A program made the position numbers and the translations under genes. This document shows positions 30,701 through 42,731 of a stretch of 64,000 nt of DNA, piece after piece. How positions within the stretch are numbered: the stretch's first letter is position 1; every line of letters starts with the position of its first letter. This DNA comes from Selaginella moellendorffii (Eukaryota > Streptophyta > Lycopodiopsida > Selaginellales > Selaginellaceae): contig NW_003314279.1 of assembly GCF_000143415.4 (NCBI RefSeq), positions 167,641-231,640 on the forward strand. The letters are read 5' to 3'. The notes beneath the pieces are model-generated. The model searched no databases. It saw only the letters and a program-made list of their open reading frames with translations, and was not told the origin of the DNA.

Positions 30701-32368
30701 CTACTTATTTAATGGGGGTGAGCTGTGTTGCTGCCTCAGCTCCTGGATCATGATCTTGGCGTCGTCGGTGTTGCTTTCCTTGCTGAGCGCCTCGAAGACA
30801 ACGTTGAAGGTGACGAGGTTTGGCTTGAATCCCTTCTCCAGCATCTCTCGCAGCAGCTGAAATCCCAGCTTCCCTTTCCCAAGCTTGCAAATCGTGCTGA
30901 TAAGAGCTACGTATGAGATCGCATCCACCAGTCCCTCCTTTCTCATCTCAACGAGATACGCATGGGCATCTTGCATCCGTCCAGCTTTCAGGCACGCGTC
31001 GGTGATGCTAGTGTAAGTCCGGCCGTTGGGAAAGATACCCCTTGCCTTCATCTCCGCAAAGAGCTTGTTGGCTTCCTCAACTTTCCCGGCCTTGCAAAAC
31101 CCGTCGACGATGGAGTTGTAAGTCACAACGTCCGGAATGCAGCCCCTGGTTGGCATCTCCACGAACAAATCCATCGCCTTGTCCATCATCCCGGCCTTGG
31201 CGAAGCGATTGATGAGCATGTTGTACGTGACGAGGTCGAAAGCGCAGCCGTTCTCGTGCATGAGATCCAGCACCTTCTGCGCCTGCTCGTCCATCTTCAC
31301 CCGGAGCAGCGCGTCGATCACCACGGTGTAAGTCACGGACGTCGGGGTGTGGCCCTTGTCAACCATCTCCTCAAACAGCCGGAAGGCTCTCTCCACCCGG
31401 AACCTCCCGTTGCCTTTGCGGCACAGCCCATGGATGAGCGTGTTGTACGTGACGATATCCGTCGGACATTCCCTGGCCTGCATCATCTCCACCAGGCCCT
31501 GCGCGTCCTCGAGCCTCCCGACTTTGCACAGCGCGTTGATGAGAATGTTGTAAGTGTAGATGTCGGGAGCGCACGAAGTCGTCGCCATGGAGTGGAGCAA
31601 GTCGAGCGCCTCCTTCTCCTTCCCATGCTTGCACAGATGCGTGAGAATGATGTTGTAGAGCTTCGCGTTGGCTGGAACTTCCGCCTTCTTCATGTGTTCC
31701 AGGAGTGCCAGAGCCTGCCTCGTCTCGCCATCCTCGCAGTAGCCGCGGACGATGGTCGAGTACGTGAAAGCATTCGCCTGGAACGAGCTCGGCTTGCTCT
31801 CGGCGATGAGCATCTGGTGCGCGCGCTTGTACTGCCGCTTGTTCACCAAGAACTCGAGAAGCCGGTTAAAGGCAAATGCCGTGTGCGTGTAGCCATGGCG
31901 GCCGTGGCACCACTCGAAGAACTGGATCGTCGGCTCCACGTCCCTGGCGTGGTTGAGCACGTCCACCACAATGTCCGTGCTGAGCTTGCCGCAGTACTCG
32001 CGGAGCTTGTGCTCGCGCACCTCCTCCATCTCCGTCTCGAGGATCTCCAGGAGCTCCTGTGCCTCGGCCGAGATCGCCAGTCGCCTAAACCTCGCCACTG
32101 CCGGAGACGCGATCGGCTTGTCCGCGATCCCTGGCTTGAAGGAGAGCTCCTCCAGCTTGATCTTTCCTGCTCCTCGATCGCCGCTGCCGCGCCCTGGCAC
32201 TGGATTATGATCGATTCCCGCCATGGGATTCTCGCTGCTTGATTGAGCCGCATTCCCATCGTCGATTCGCTGCCGCAAGGCTGTGCTGGAATCGATCGTC
32301 CGGGAGAAGGAACAACTCACCGATTGGCGCAGCGCGATGCCGGCTCGTCGCCTCACGGCGGCCTCCAT
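30701..32368 (-). CDS. P-class pentatricopeptide repeat protein
   Basis: Intronless, 555 residues, ATG at 32368. The arginine- and serine-rich N-terminus (MEAAVRRRAGIALRQS) predicts organelle import. Ten to eleven P-type PPR units cover about residues 165-545, with typical TYNILINALCKVGRLEDA and VTYNSIVDGFCKAGKVEEA patterns. The end LRQQHSSPPLNK carries no extra domain. It is an RNA-binding organelle factor by family, target unknown. A telo-box-like aaaccctaaa lies about 20 bp upstream of the ATG. The next gene on the strand (SRA protein) stops 47 bp away. Confidence 0.9.
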   Translation of the reverse strand: MEAAVRRRAGIALRQSVSCSFSRTIDSSTALRQRIDDGNAAQSSSENPMAGIDHNPVPGRGSGDRGAGKIKLEELSFKPGIADKPIASPAVARFRRLAISAEAQELLEILETEMEEVREHKLREYCGKLSTDIVVDVLNHARDVEPTIQFFEWCHGRHGYTHTAFAFNRLLEFLVNKRQYKRAHQMLIAESKPSSFQANAFTYSTIVRGYCEDGETRQALALLEHMKKAEVPANAKLYNIILTHLCKHGKEKEALDLLHSMATTSCAPDIYTYNILINALCKVGRLEDAQGLVEMMQARECPTDIVTYNTLIHGLCRKGNGRFRVERAFRLFEEMVDKGHTPTSVTYTVVIDALLRVKMDEQAQKVLDLMHENGCAFDLVTYNMLINRFAKAGMMDKAMDLFVEMPTRGCIPDVVTYNSIVDGFCKAGKVEEANKLFAEMKARGIFPNGRTYTSITDACLKAGRMQDAHAYLVEMRKEGLVDAISYVALISTICKLGKGKLGFQLLREMLEKGFKPNLVTFNVVFEALSKESNTDDAKIMIQELRQQHSSPPLNK

Positions 32369-32385
32369 GGATCGCTCGTACCGAT

Positions 32386-32395
32386 AAACCCTAAA
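32386..32395. promoter_or_regulatory. Telo-box-like motif upstream of PPR gene
   Basis: The sequence aaaccctaaa, identical to the plant telo-box core, lies just upstream of the start codon at 32368. Similar motifs sit in other intergenic gaps of this window. Confidence 0.4.
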
Positions 32396-32415
32396 TTTTG
32401 ATTGAGCCTACGTAA

Positions 32416-33837
32416 TTACAAACACAATCGAGGGAATTTCCTCTTCTTGGCGATGGCGGAGGGAGGCGGCGGCGGTGATGGCGGCGGTGGCGGCGTTTGT
32501 GGTGGTGGCGGCGGTGGCGGCGTTGGCGGCGTTTGTGGTGGTGGCGGCGTCGGCGGTGGCGGGGAATGAAACACCTCGAGCGCCGACGAGCAGCTCGACT
32601 GCCGCACATTCGCCCCGAATCCACGAGCTGGGAGTGCCACGATCATCCCAGACGGCAGCGCCGCTGCTGGCAAGGCCGGGAGGGGGGGATCAAAGCGATC
32701 GTAGAATCGCAGCGGCGGCTGGTTCTTGATGCGCTCCATCTCGAATTGATACACCAAGTTCCCGCGCCTTCCCGGGCCGTAGAGCATCCGCTTGACGAGA
32801 TAGAGGCCGTCGTAGCTGTAGAGCGTCTTGAATCGCCCAAACTCGGCGCCCAGGTAGCCCCGGATCAAGCGCACCGCCAGCTTGTTCTTCATCGAGTTCT
32901 CCAGCGCCACATTCCCGCCCTCGAGCTTCTGGTCCTCGGTGTTTCCTTTCTTGAATCCTCCCTGGCCCGAGTAGATCACCCTCTCGCCCGCGTCGCAATT
33001 GTCGCCATAGACGCTGCTGCGCTTGAGCACAACCGCGATGGCCACGGGGACACCCGGCTCCCAGTCCATGGTGTCGATCCCCGCCACGGGCAAGCTATGG
33101 ATGCCCATGACCTGCATCTCCGCGCGGCACGAGAACGTATCGCCCACCTCCACGCCCGGGATGCTGCCGATCTGGCGCTTCCTGTGGTGAAGGAAGTCTT
33201 CCCTCTTGTGGAACTGGGCGGCTACCGCGAGATCGGTCCGGCTCTTCTTTCGACGCCGGACGCCATGGGCGTCGCTGGGATCGCTGCCATCGCCACCATC
33301 GCCACTGCCCAGCAGCAATGTAGGCTGCTCCTGGAGCGCGTCGTGCGCCGCTACTGCTTCGTGGAACCTGTGGAAACGATCGAGTGATGGAGGGTGGAAA
33401 GAAGTGGTTGCTCGATCTTACCGCGCCTTCTGCTGCAAAAACTTGATTCTCATGGGATCGGGCTCCATGGGCTCGGACTTGACGATCGCCATGGTGATCG
33501 ATGGCGATGACGCGCAAGAGAGCGCCGTTGCGGTTGCCTCGCCAAGGTCAGTCGCGGGGGAAAGCTCCGCATCGCCATGGCCGAGAGAAGAAGAAGAAGC
33601 CATCTCGCATGGAGGAATTTCTTGCTCCACTGCGCAAGAAGACGAAACCTCAGGCTGGACCTCTGCCGCCATCGCAGGGGATGAAATCTCTAGTGGTGAA
33701 ACCTCTGCTGCTATGGTGGCCGGAGTCAAGGTGAGAGGTGGAATCCATACCGGATCATGGATCCCGAGCGAAGCCAAGAGATCAGTGCAGCTCGTTGCCA
33801 ATCTCCTCAGCTCGGCGTCATCGCGAAGCTCCCACAT
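32416..33837 (-). CDS. SRA (YDG) domain protein without SET domain, polyproline tail
   Basis: Two exons; a 54-bp intron separates IKFLQQKAR from FHEAVAAHDAL. ATG 33837 opens with a leucine-rich helix and a long Ser/Glu/Ala-rich region. The SRA domain follows: VGDTFSCRAEMQVMGIHSLPV, ERVIYSGQGGFKKG, GGNVALENSMKN, VRLIRGY and YSYDGLYLVKRM. This fold reads methylated cytosine in SUVH histone methyltransferases and VIM/UHRF1 proteins. After LVYQFEMERIKNQPPL the protein has only a proline-rich tail of (P)n-T/S/Q repeats and the basic end KKRKFPRLCL. No pre-SET, SET, RING or PHD domain is present. It may be a stand-alone methyl-DNA reader or a SUVH gene truncated by repeat expansion. Confidence 0.8.
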
Positions 33838-33944
33838 TCTCTCGTACTGTTCTTGCGTACTGCAATGCTGCCAAGTAAAAATGTATTTATTAGCGGAGGC
33901 ACCAAAAGAGTCTCAAGATTCTCTCTCGTTTTAAGGAAAACAAA

Positions 33945-36900
33945 TTACACTGCGAGATTTAACACTTGGACGCCTCTTCCCGCTACAGCGATGCGATACG
34001 AGCTCCTGCCAAGAGAGAAACTAGCGAAAATGGTTAGAACCAGCTAATGATTGATCCAGTTTTTCGAGCTCACTCGCTTGATCGATGAGCATCGATCGAC
34101 TCGGTCTCAGGAACGTCGATGATGCAGGTACATGAGCGTGTCAATTGATTGTCTTGGGCGATTTGCCAGCACCTCACTCGTTGATCAAGGCCAGTGCTAA
34201 AAATCCACTCGGAATCGCTCCACACCCCTGTAGCGTCAAGCCAAAAAAGAAAAAAAAACAAACCATAAGCTTGTACCGAGGATCGTCAAAAGGAGAAAAG
34301 AGTCCTTGCCTTTCACTGCCGAGCTGTGCGCATTGGCAACGTTTTGGCGGCTCAGGACACGGATAGTACTCCCAGCGCCTACCAGCACGCAAAACCAGTA
34401 GCCAGTGTGTGTGAGAAGTAAAACTCAAAAGGATAAGAGTACCTTCTTGCATGGACAGCACGGAGAAGTGAAGAGACTGATCATCTCCACCACTCACGAT
34501 CGACAATGTGGAAGACGAGGTGGCGCACACGTATAGAGAATTGACGCCGGATTGGTGACAGCAACTTAGCACGAGTACGGGACTTAGTACTGCTGCGTCT
34601 TGGGAGAGATCAGGCGAGGACTGCGGATCTTTGAGGATTTGCTGCTGCGAGGGATGGCGCTGATGATTCAAGCGTCGGCGGGCTTTACCACCCTGGCTTC
34701 CTCTCCCGGAGAGAGGCCGCAAGCCTTGGGCTTTTTCTCTCTCACCAACGGTGAAGCTAGCGACTGAATTTGTAAGATCCCAGACGGCAATACTTCCGTC
34801 TGTGCAGCCACTGAATACGAAAAATCTGTTCGCCAGTGTTCCTGACCATGAGCATTGATAAGAACAGCTAATGGTATGTGAAAGAAAGACAAATTACCTT
34901 GCGAGAAGCAAGGGAGGACGGCGTGATGCAGGGTCAAAACTGGACATTTGTGATGCTGGAGAACTGCGATACGAGACCTGGAACTTGTCTGAAATGAAAA
35001 ACATGCAGGGAAGTCATATAGAAGGAAACGTACCACGTTTTGCTGGATGAGTCGAACGCCTTGACAGTAAGGATGGCATTCGACATGGCAGCCACCACAA
35101 AATAAACTGGAACGCCATCCGACTCAACAGCAAAAACTGTCAGTGCCATATACCGCAAGTCATCCTTGTTTACGCCGCTTTTCTTGCTGAAAGTCGAGTG
35201 AGTACTGAGCCATCGTGCCGATATTTGTTCTGGCTTGTCGAAGAGTTCCCAACACGTCAAAACTTCCTTTGCACCAGCAGAGAACAGAACTGCATGCTGC
35301 ATGTCGTCGATCCCGCTCGCTTCAGTCTTGCTATTGTACACACGGGTCGACAAAGCTAGTGCACGAACCGCAGAGCCACCAACGTGTTCTTCCAATGATG
35401 CGAACACTGTTAAGTCCTCCTGAGCATACCTGTACGGCATGGAGCTTGGTTAACAAGTATATGGATGATGTCTATAGCATTTACCTTGAAATCTGAACTC
35501 TTCCATCTTCGGAACCAGAGAAGAGCCAGTCCGTGTCAGGAAAAAATAAAATCGAGTGGACCTCTCTCCCATGCGATTGTTTTTGCAGCGCTTGCAGGGG
35601 ACTCGAATCATCACTATCGTCCCAATTGCGGCAAATACATATGGTTTGTTCCTGAAAAGGTATGTGAGTTCCGAAGTAGTGAAGTATATAAGCTTGACCT
35701 TCACAAAAGCAAAACAAAATTGAGTCTCCGGAAGTTCTCCAACAAAAGATGAATGTGGTCGCTTCCATCCACCGCAAGATATTCTTTTCAACTGCCAGTT
35801 ATCTATTAGATGATAAGATAGAAAGACGTCGTTATTTTACCTCTACCTCGTTGGTGATATCCCATAACACAAAGTCTGCCGCTGAAAATCCTAGACCAAT
35901 CCTTCGTTTTGATCCAGATAGGCATAGAACTGATTCCAAGACCGTTATTGCAGCAATCTTCTCGACTCGGTGGCAGGAAAGTACCGACGATAGCTGACCA
36001 CGTTGGTAGAATACTTCGCAAACACATCCATCTCTTCCTGTCTGTACACACAGCGCAAAGTTTCACTGCCTATTCTAAATATGTATATAGCCTTACTGAT
36101 ATTGTCTTGGTTCCTTCGTTTGAGAACTCGGATATTGACACATTAGCAACGGCAGATATGCCGTGCGCACCTCTGAATGAATCGAGCTCCTCAACAACAG
36201 CGGGATCTTCCATCTCGAATAAGATTGAATCAAAATGAAAGAATAGTAAGCTTCCTTTTTGATCGCCACATACGAGCACCTGTTTTAAGTGTCAGTAAAT
36301 AATAGAAGCCTCAAATTGCAGAACTTGCCTGCTTTTCTAAGGACGCGTCCATGCATACAATTCGACTTGACAAGGAGGACTTGAAGTATGCCAAATGCCG
36401 CGGTCCCTCGCTAGTTTCGCCATTCATAGCCCAGCAACGAACTCCTCCTTTCGGATCTGTTGTAAAAACGAATCTAGATGCATAGCATGATCAATGTCAC
36501 ACATTAGGATATGCTTACCGTGAACCAAGAGATTTACACCAGAAAGCTCCCAAGAGCTGTCTTTCTGCTTCAGCTATCCATGTTGATTGCCAGGCTATCT
36601 GCCCCTCGGAAGTGATCCCTAAGACCGTCGCCCGACCCTGGCCGTCACCACAGGCAACTAAAACCTCTTTACTGGGACATCCTTCAGGAGTTACGAGCTG
36701 TTCTTTGAAAATATCCAAGCAAACAAGAGGACTTCTTTCAGGTGTCTGTAGTATCGAGACCTGTTTCACGTCCCCAGATGGCAAGAGACTGGCGCGTTGT
36801 AGCAATCCCTGATTTGTTGCTATGAACAGGGACGACGGTCCTTCAAAACATAAACACCGGACATATTCGCTCCTACTGCGGAAAAGTGTGAGGTCACGTA

Positions 36901-38333
36901 CAGGAGAAAAAAAAGGTAACTTACCTGTCTAAAAAACCATCATTCTTGCCAGTGTCTATCCGGTACATTACCATCTCTTTAGCAGTCGTAGGAATTAGAG
37001 CTCTTTCCGACAGAGAATACAGCTTAATGGAAGAATCAGCTCCTGCAGTTACTAGCATAGACAGCTGACGATCAAATATGCAACGCCATATCCCACGACC
37101 TCTGCATTGTTCACGATCAAAAGCTGATCACAGACAAACGAGAGCATACTTACGTGTGCCCCTTCAGCGTCCTCAAAAGCTCCCCACTCAAAGACCAGAC
37201 TCCGCATGTACAGTCCTCACTTGCTGTTATGAACATCTATATAAACCCAAGGAAACAACATAAGATAAAAGAAAGAGCTTTTGTACAGATCGCAAGCACT
37301 GCAAACCTTTGCATCTATATGGAGATCCCAAACACGAGCAGTATGCCCGAATAAAACAATGACAGCTTTTGTCTGAAGATTCCATATTCGAGCACTGCTT
37401 AGAGGATCAGCTAAATTCAGCTTGAAATGCAAGAAAGAATATTAAATCAAACCTTCTGTCATCTGATACCGAACCGAGGAAGCATCCATCTGTCGACCAA
37501 GTGATACGATAAATAGAACCCTCGTGTCCGCACAGTCTATGGACGATCTTGGCTTCACAGGTGCTCCCCTTGCCTCCCCAAACAAGAACCTGACGGCAAT
37601 TCAGGATTATATAAAACCGATCCAAGTACGTAAAATATCCATACCTCATTGTAGATTGTCCCAGCAGCGACTTGCAAACTCTGAATGGAATCACCACAAA
37701 GCCTCATAGAATACAATAAGCACCTTTCTATTTGGCGAATCCAATCAAAGTTCACAAAGCTAGAGAGAATATAAAACCTTACCAGGACAGTGGAAGTTGG
37801 AGACTATCTTCTTGGAGGAAGTGTCCCAAAGACACACGGTATTGTCACTTAAACCGATTGCTAGAACCACATTATGGCCATCATCCTGAAAGAAAAAAAG
37901 AAAGAAATACAAAGAATGAGAAAATGCTTCTACTGCCTTGCTTACCTTTGTGAAGATTTGCACATCGAGAATCCACTTGGAAAACCTCGGAACGCATTGC
38001 CAGGGCTCCAGAGCCTCGGTGCTCAATCGAAAGAGCTTCGCCTTTCCCTCTCCGTGAACAGCAACGATCGCCGGAGGCAATGCGCTCGACTCCGCCGCGG
38101 CAGCAACGATTCCATGGACGCGGATTCCATCGAAGACGTGCACAGACGGGAAATATCGCGCTCCCGTCTCGAGATTGTAGCAATCCAGCTGCGCTCCGGT
38201 GCCTGGCAGGCAATGCTGAGACCGCAAAGAATCCACAATGCGAGCGCTTACCCGCAAGAACAACCCTGGACGGAAGCGCCGCGAAGCACAGCGCTGTGAC
38301 ATCGCCGATGTATGGGCCCTTCTCGAGCGCCAT
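33945..38333 (-). CDS. WDR6-like: WD40 protein, WDR6-type tRNA 2'-O-methyltransferase cofactor
   Basis: Large gene with many short exons; probably over 1,000 residues. ATG 38333 begins MALEKGPYIGDVTALCF. A 49-bp intron joins VVLAG to GAQLDCYNLETG, followed by FDGIRVHGIV, the diagnostic start of WDR6 proteins. WD-like repeats recur throughout: GHEGSIYRITWSTDG, LFGHTARVWDL and WFLSGSEDGR-like units. The C-terminus reads WIFSTGLDQRVRCW, CIIDVPETESIDA and, after the last intron, YRIAVAGRGVQVL before TAA at 33945, which matches the family ending. WDR6 partners FTSJ1/Trm7 to methylate position 34 of some tRNAs. It shares a 69-bp promoter with proteasome alpha-3. Confidence 0.82.
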
Positions 38334-38402
38334 TGGCAATAAAACCTCCCACCAGACAATATTTCTAGGGTTCTAGAAAGTGAAGTTTTAGGGCATTTGA
38401 CG
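38334..38402. promoter_or_regulatory. 69-bp bidirectional promoter, WDR6 / proteasome alpha-3
   Basis: Only 69 bp separate the divergent ATGs. The interval contains ctagggtt and ttttaggg, reverse-strand forms of the telo-box AACCCTA, so transcription starts on both sides must overlap this element. Confidence 0.55.
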
Positions 38403-39725
38403 ATGAGCAGCATTGGCACTGGGGTAAGCGTCTTGGATTTGGATCCAGCTCTCTCTCTTATTTCGTCTCTCCAGTATGATCTATCGGTGACGACCTTCTC
38501 GCCGGATGGGCGAGTGTTCCAGACCGAGTATGCGAGCAAGGCGGTCGACAATAGCGGGTAAGTTTGTTGCTGCTCTAGTCATTTTCTTAGTGGATTTGTG
38601 ATCTAGGACCGCTATCGGAGTTACTTGCAAGGACGGGGTAGTATTGGTATGTGCTCCTTGGGAAAAAATGCATTACAGCGATTTTATTTTATTTTTCTTG
38701 CAGGGAATAGAGAAGCTAACTCCATCTAAGATGCTCGTCGAGGGATCGAACAAGAGAATACATCATGTTCACGAGCACGCTGGCATGGTGCGATCATTTT
38801 TCTACTTCTTTTGGTTTACTTACATTTCCTTTCGCTAGGCGGTGGCGGGGCTTGCAGCCGATGGACGGCAGGTCGTTGCTCGTGCTAGAGCGGAGGCAAA
38901 GAACTACCTGAGGTGATTGAATTGGGATTATACTCTAGCATTTGCGAAAACACTCTCTCTTTTTTTTTCAGTTTCTATGGCGAGGAGATTCCCACGAGTC
39001 ATCTCTGCGAGCGAGTTGCGAGCTACGTACACTTGTGTACACTTTACTGGTGGCTGAGGTACTTCAAATTCTTCCTTTTTTCCGTTCTTTGCGGCTCCAT
39101 CGACATGCTTACTGCGTAGGCCGTTCGGCACTGGAGTAATACTTGGCGGGTACGACAGAGATGGGCCGCAACTTTACATGATTGAACCTTCCGGTGTTTC
39201 GTATGTAAGTGTGCTGGTTTTAGCGAGGATCAAGCACTGATTTTCCCCATGCAGCGCTATTTCGGTGCAGCGATTGGCAAGGGGCGGCAAGCTGCGAAAA
39301 CGTAAGAAAGATTTCTCAAACAAGCACCGTGACTGTCGATCTAACTTTGCTTGTTGCATCTCACAGTGAGATCGAGAAGCTAAAGCTGTCCGAGATGACT
39401 TGCAAAGAGGCTGTTTTCGCCGTTGCCAAGATGTAAGTTTTTTCGTTTCCTCCCTGTTGGATGGATTCTTTGAACTTGTGAAAACTAAACAGCATCTACG
39501 GAGTTCACGACGAAGCCAAGGACAAAGCCTTTGAACTGGAAATGAGCTGGATTTGCGACGAGTCGAACAAGGAGCACCAAAAGGTCTTGCCATCGCACTC
39601 TCGCTACGTACTAGTCCCTCGTATTTTCTAATGCTTGTTTTGCTTTCCAGGTGCCTGCAAACCTCCTAGAAGAGGCCAAAGCCGCTGCCAAAGCCGCACA
39701 AGAGGAAGATATGGATGCCGATTAA
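38403..39725 (+). CDS. PAG1: 20S proteasome subunit alpha type-3
   Basis: About 250 residues over about eight exons with 45-70 bp introns. The N-terminus has the proteasome alpha signature ([20 protein letters not shown]). Then come [19 protein letters not shown], a short exon with [64 protein letters not shown] and [17 protein letters not shown], ending with the acidic tail [10 protein letters not shown]. The subunit sits in the outer ring of the 20S core and is not proteolytic. The order and the acidic tail identify alpha-3 (PAG1) rather than the other alpha subunits. Confidence 0.93.
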
Positions 39726-40289
39726 TATATCCTAGACTGACCAGTAGTAGCGACTGGAATCTCGATCACAGTGAGTAAAACGTTTGTTGCCATTCAATCC
39801 CATCCAATTCAGCCAGGACAACAGACCTTTGCATTAAGAAACTACTCGGTTCTCCCAGTACGGCCCGGAGAAACAATCACATTCTTTCGTACTTTGTGAG
39901 TGCTGAGAAAGTGGAAGTGCTCCAGTCGTACGTGTCGCAAGACGCCTGCTAGCATTCGTGTGTCGACACTCGCAAGGAATATAAACATGGTGTTCCGTAC
40001 ACAGTATGGGGCCCAGGGCATGCGTACGGCATGGCAGCGATCGCCCGGATTTGTAAGCTTGCGTTGCATGGGTTCCTTTAGTTTTTAGGTAGGAGGGTTT
40101 TGTGCGCCCCTGGCTCGAAATATTCTCGTCATTCCATCGGAGTGATCGATCGAGATCGAGAGAGTGAGTGATCGATCGAGATCGATCGAGCGAGGGAGCG
40201 CGATCCTACTGTCGCGATCGATCAGGCGGCAGCGCTTTCTATTTGATTGCCGCCCATTGCCGCGCGTGAGAAGGCGATCGAGAAGGGGG
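39726..40289. other. Intergenic with CGATCGAT-type simple repeat
   Basis: No gene seen. Bases about 40136-40235 are dominated by gatcgatcgag/cgatcgag repeats, which are self-complementary. Confidence 0.6.
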
Positions 40290-40891
40290 ATGGACAATGT
40301 GCCCTTGCTCCAGGGATTCCAGGAGCGGCGCGAATGCTGTGGCCGATTCGGGAGCTGCAAGGTCGACAGCGGCGGCAATGGCGATCGCGATATCGATCTG
40401 GAGCGGCAGCAGCACACGGTGATTTGCAAGCTTTCCAGGTTCCAATACTACGATATGCTCACGGAGGAGGCATTCGAGGACTCATCGTCGCCTCATCAAA
40501 ATCACGGTATGCCTTCCACTCCCTTTTCTTTCTATTTGCTTGTGTGGATGTTAGTTTCCTTTGATCGATCGATGTTAGTTTCCTTGCTGGATTGTATAGA
40601 GTTCCCTTTGATCGATCGATGTTAGTTTCCTTGCTGGATTGTATGGAGTTCCCTTTGATCGATCGATACCTCGGCATTGGAAATGCCGAGAAGTCAATTC
40701 CTTTGCAGATGTTTGCTTGGGATTCGTGCAGCGATCTCTCTATTCTTCCTTTTTTTTTATTTGTGGTTGCTATTTTTTTCGCTTGCATGGTGTTTGATAC
40801 TGGCAAAGATGGTGGTGGTCCTATACAACAGCTTGGACAGCTGATTGAGGCCAGAACTGTATGTGTAGTCGAGGCTTTACCCACCCGTTGA
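40290..40891 (+). CDS. Small hypothetical protein, uncertain
   Basis: A possible two-exon frame of about 100 residues. ATG 40290 (MDNVPLLQGFQERREC) reads to HQNH at about 40505. Splicing to an acceptor near 40808 continues as DGGGPIQQLGQLIEARTVCVVEALP before TGA at 40891. The intron contains the 47-bp tandem repeat. I do not recognise the protein. It could instead be part of the 5' leader of the transporter gene that begins at 41040. Confidence 0.25.
40561..40667. repeat. 47-bp tandem repeat, about 2.3 copies
   Basis: The unit ttgatcgatcgatgttagtttccttgctggattgtat... occurs at 40561 and 40608 and starts a third time at 40655. The two complete copies differ at one position (tatag versus tatgg). 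Confidence 0.85.
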
Positions 40892-41039
40892 CATTAGAGC
40901 TTGGAAGATTCATATTACTTTGAGAGGAAGGTTTAAGAAAAGGAAAACGAGAAGACTCAGATCCAACGGCGAGAAGCCTGGTACGTGGGTGACTCAGGGT
41001 AGAGGAAGGTTTGCTACAGTCTTAGCTTGCTTGCGAGAG

Positions 41040-42622
41040 ATGGAAGAGCAAGAGGTGGTGCTCGCGACGCCTCTGATGAAAACTAAGAGTGGGGAGGGAT
41101 CGAGCAGAACATATAGTGGCGAGGGGTTCTCAGCTCTCAGGCAGCTTTCTGGAAAGTGGCAATTCAAGGTGGTCAGGTCCTATCACGAAAGGGCTTTTGA
41201 CACGAGCATCGGCCATGGAGGTTTTTTTTTGCTTTGCCTGTTTTGAATGCTTCGGCGATCGCTCTGTTTGCGTGTTCTGACTGGTTTTGTTTTTGTTTCT
41301 TCGGTTTCTGATTTTTTCTTGTTTGTTTTATTGGCAGGAATCCGTGAGTATAACAAGAAGCAGCGCGAAGCGCTTGCTATGTTTGAAGAGGTTGACGCGC
41401 TGAGTCATCTGGGACAAGGACTGAGAGACGATGGTAAATCGAGTGCTGATCGGGAAGCTCTGGCTGTTAACTGCTCCAATCTGTGGAACGTCATACTTCT
41501 TGCTTTGAAGGTTTGCTTCTTTTAAAGGTTCAAGCATTTCAGTTCCTGCGTTTTTCTTCCAGGTATATGCAACAGTAGCAAGTGGTTCTCTGGCAATCGC
41601 GGCCTCGACACTAGATTCTCTCCTTGACTTGTTGGCTGGCGGCATTCTTTGGTTCACCCAATGGACAATGAAAAGGACGGACATTTACAACTATCCCATC
41701 GGGAAGCTGAGAGTTCAACCTGTTGGGATTGTGGTTTTCGCGGCTGTTATGGCAACTCTTGGTACGTTTTTCTGTCGTTGTGAACTTGTATTAAGAAGGT
41801 AATGCAATGCAGGCCTCCAGGTGCTTATAGAAGGCGTGAGACAGCTTCTCAACGGGAAGCCCGAAACTCACCTAGATATGTCACAGTCGATATGGATGAT
41901 AGCGATCATGGGAACAGCCATCGTCGTCAAGCTGGGACTCTTTCTGTACTGCCGGAGCTTCAAGGACGAGATAATTCTCGCGTATGCAATGGTAACAAGT
42001 TATTTTTCCGCTGGTTTTCTCGGTACTTACGAGAATTCACCTCAACAGGATCACCAGTTCGACGTGATCACGAACGTGGTTGGCTTAGCGGCAGCTCTAC
42101 TCGCTGATCGCTTCTACTGGTGGCTGGATCCCATTGGTGCTGTAGCTCTGGCGATCTACACCATTGTCAATTGGTCCAAGACGGTTTTCGAGAATGCAGG
42201 TAATTGCTCTCCTATGCTACTTCACAAAGGTTCATTTTCTTAGTTCATTCACAGTGTCGTTGATCGGAAAGTCGGCACCACCGGAAGTCCTCCAGAAGCT
42301 GACTTACATGGCTTTCAATCACCACCGTGACATCCAACACATTGACACGGTCCGCGCTTACACATTTGGAGCTCTCTTCTTCGTTGAGGTTGGTCTCTCC
42401 TTTCCTAGCGAAGATTATCTCGTCTCAAGATATCGTCTCCTTTCACAGGTTGATATCCAACTTCCAGAGACGATGCCACTGAAAGAAGCTCACGACATTG
42501 GCCAATCTCTGCAAGACAAGATCGAAGCTCTCGCAGAAGTAGAGCGTGCTTTCGTCCACCTCGATTTCGAGTGTACGCACAAACCAGAGCACCAAAAGAG
42601 CCACTTCATCACAGACGTGTAA
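41040..42622 (+). CDS. Mn-type cation diffusion facilitator (metal tolerance protein), copy 1
   Basis: About 390 residues over six or more exons. After a variable N-terminus come [13 protein letters not shown] and [21 protein letters not shown], then the transporter core. Helix 2 has [18 protein letters not shown] and helix 5 has [18 protein letters not shown]. The two DxxxD motifs (DSLLD and DHQFD) are those of the manganese CDF group (plant MTP8-11). [19 protein letters not shown] is also diagnostic. The cytosolic C-terminal domain includes [19 protein letters not shown]. Expected role: Mn2+ (possibly other divalent metal) export from cytosol into an organelle in exchange for protons. A paralogue on the other strand lies at 51200-52882. 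Confidence 0.9.
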
Positions 42623-42731
42623 AATAGACAGAGGCGGTTCGGAGAAAGGAATCGAACCTGGAAATACAATAAAGTTTAATTATCCTGTTTCTAGGGTTAG
42701 GGCTCCTTGCGAGCAGAGGAAATTCCGGAGG

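Noticed and set aside
30962-32242. Open frame of 426 codons antisense to the second P-class PPR gene
   Set aside because: The same effect: periodic antisense of PPR units, starting inside the gene, with no independent features.
32475-32570. GGC/GGT microsatellite as a non-coding repeat
   Set aside because: It lies inside the open SRA-protein frame and encodes proline, so it was annotated as part of the gene.
42640-42690. Possible tRNA T-arm (ggaatcgaacc) before the RabGAP gene
   Set aside because: The surrounding bases do not form acceptor, D or anticodon stems.
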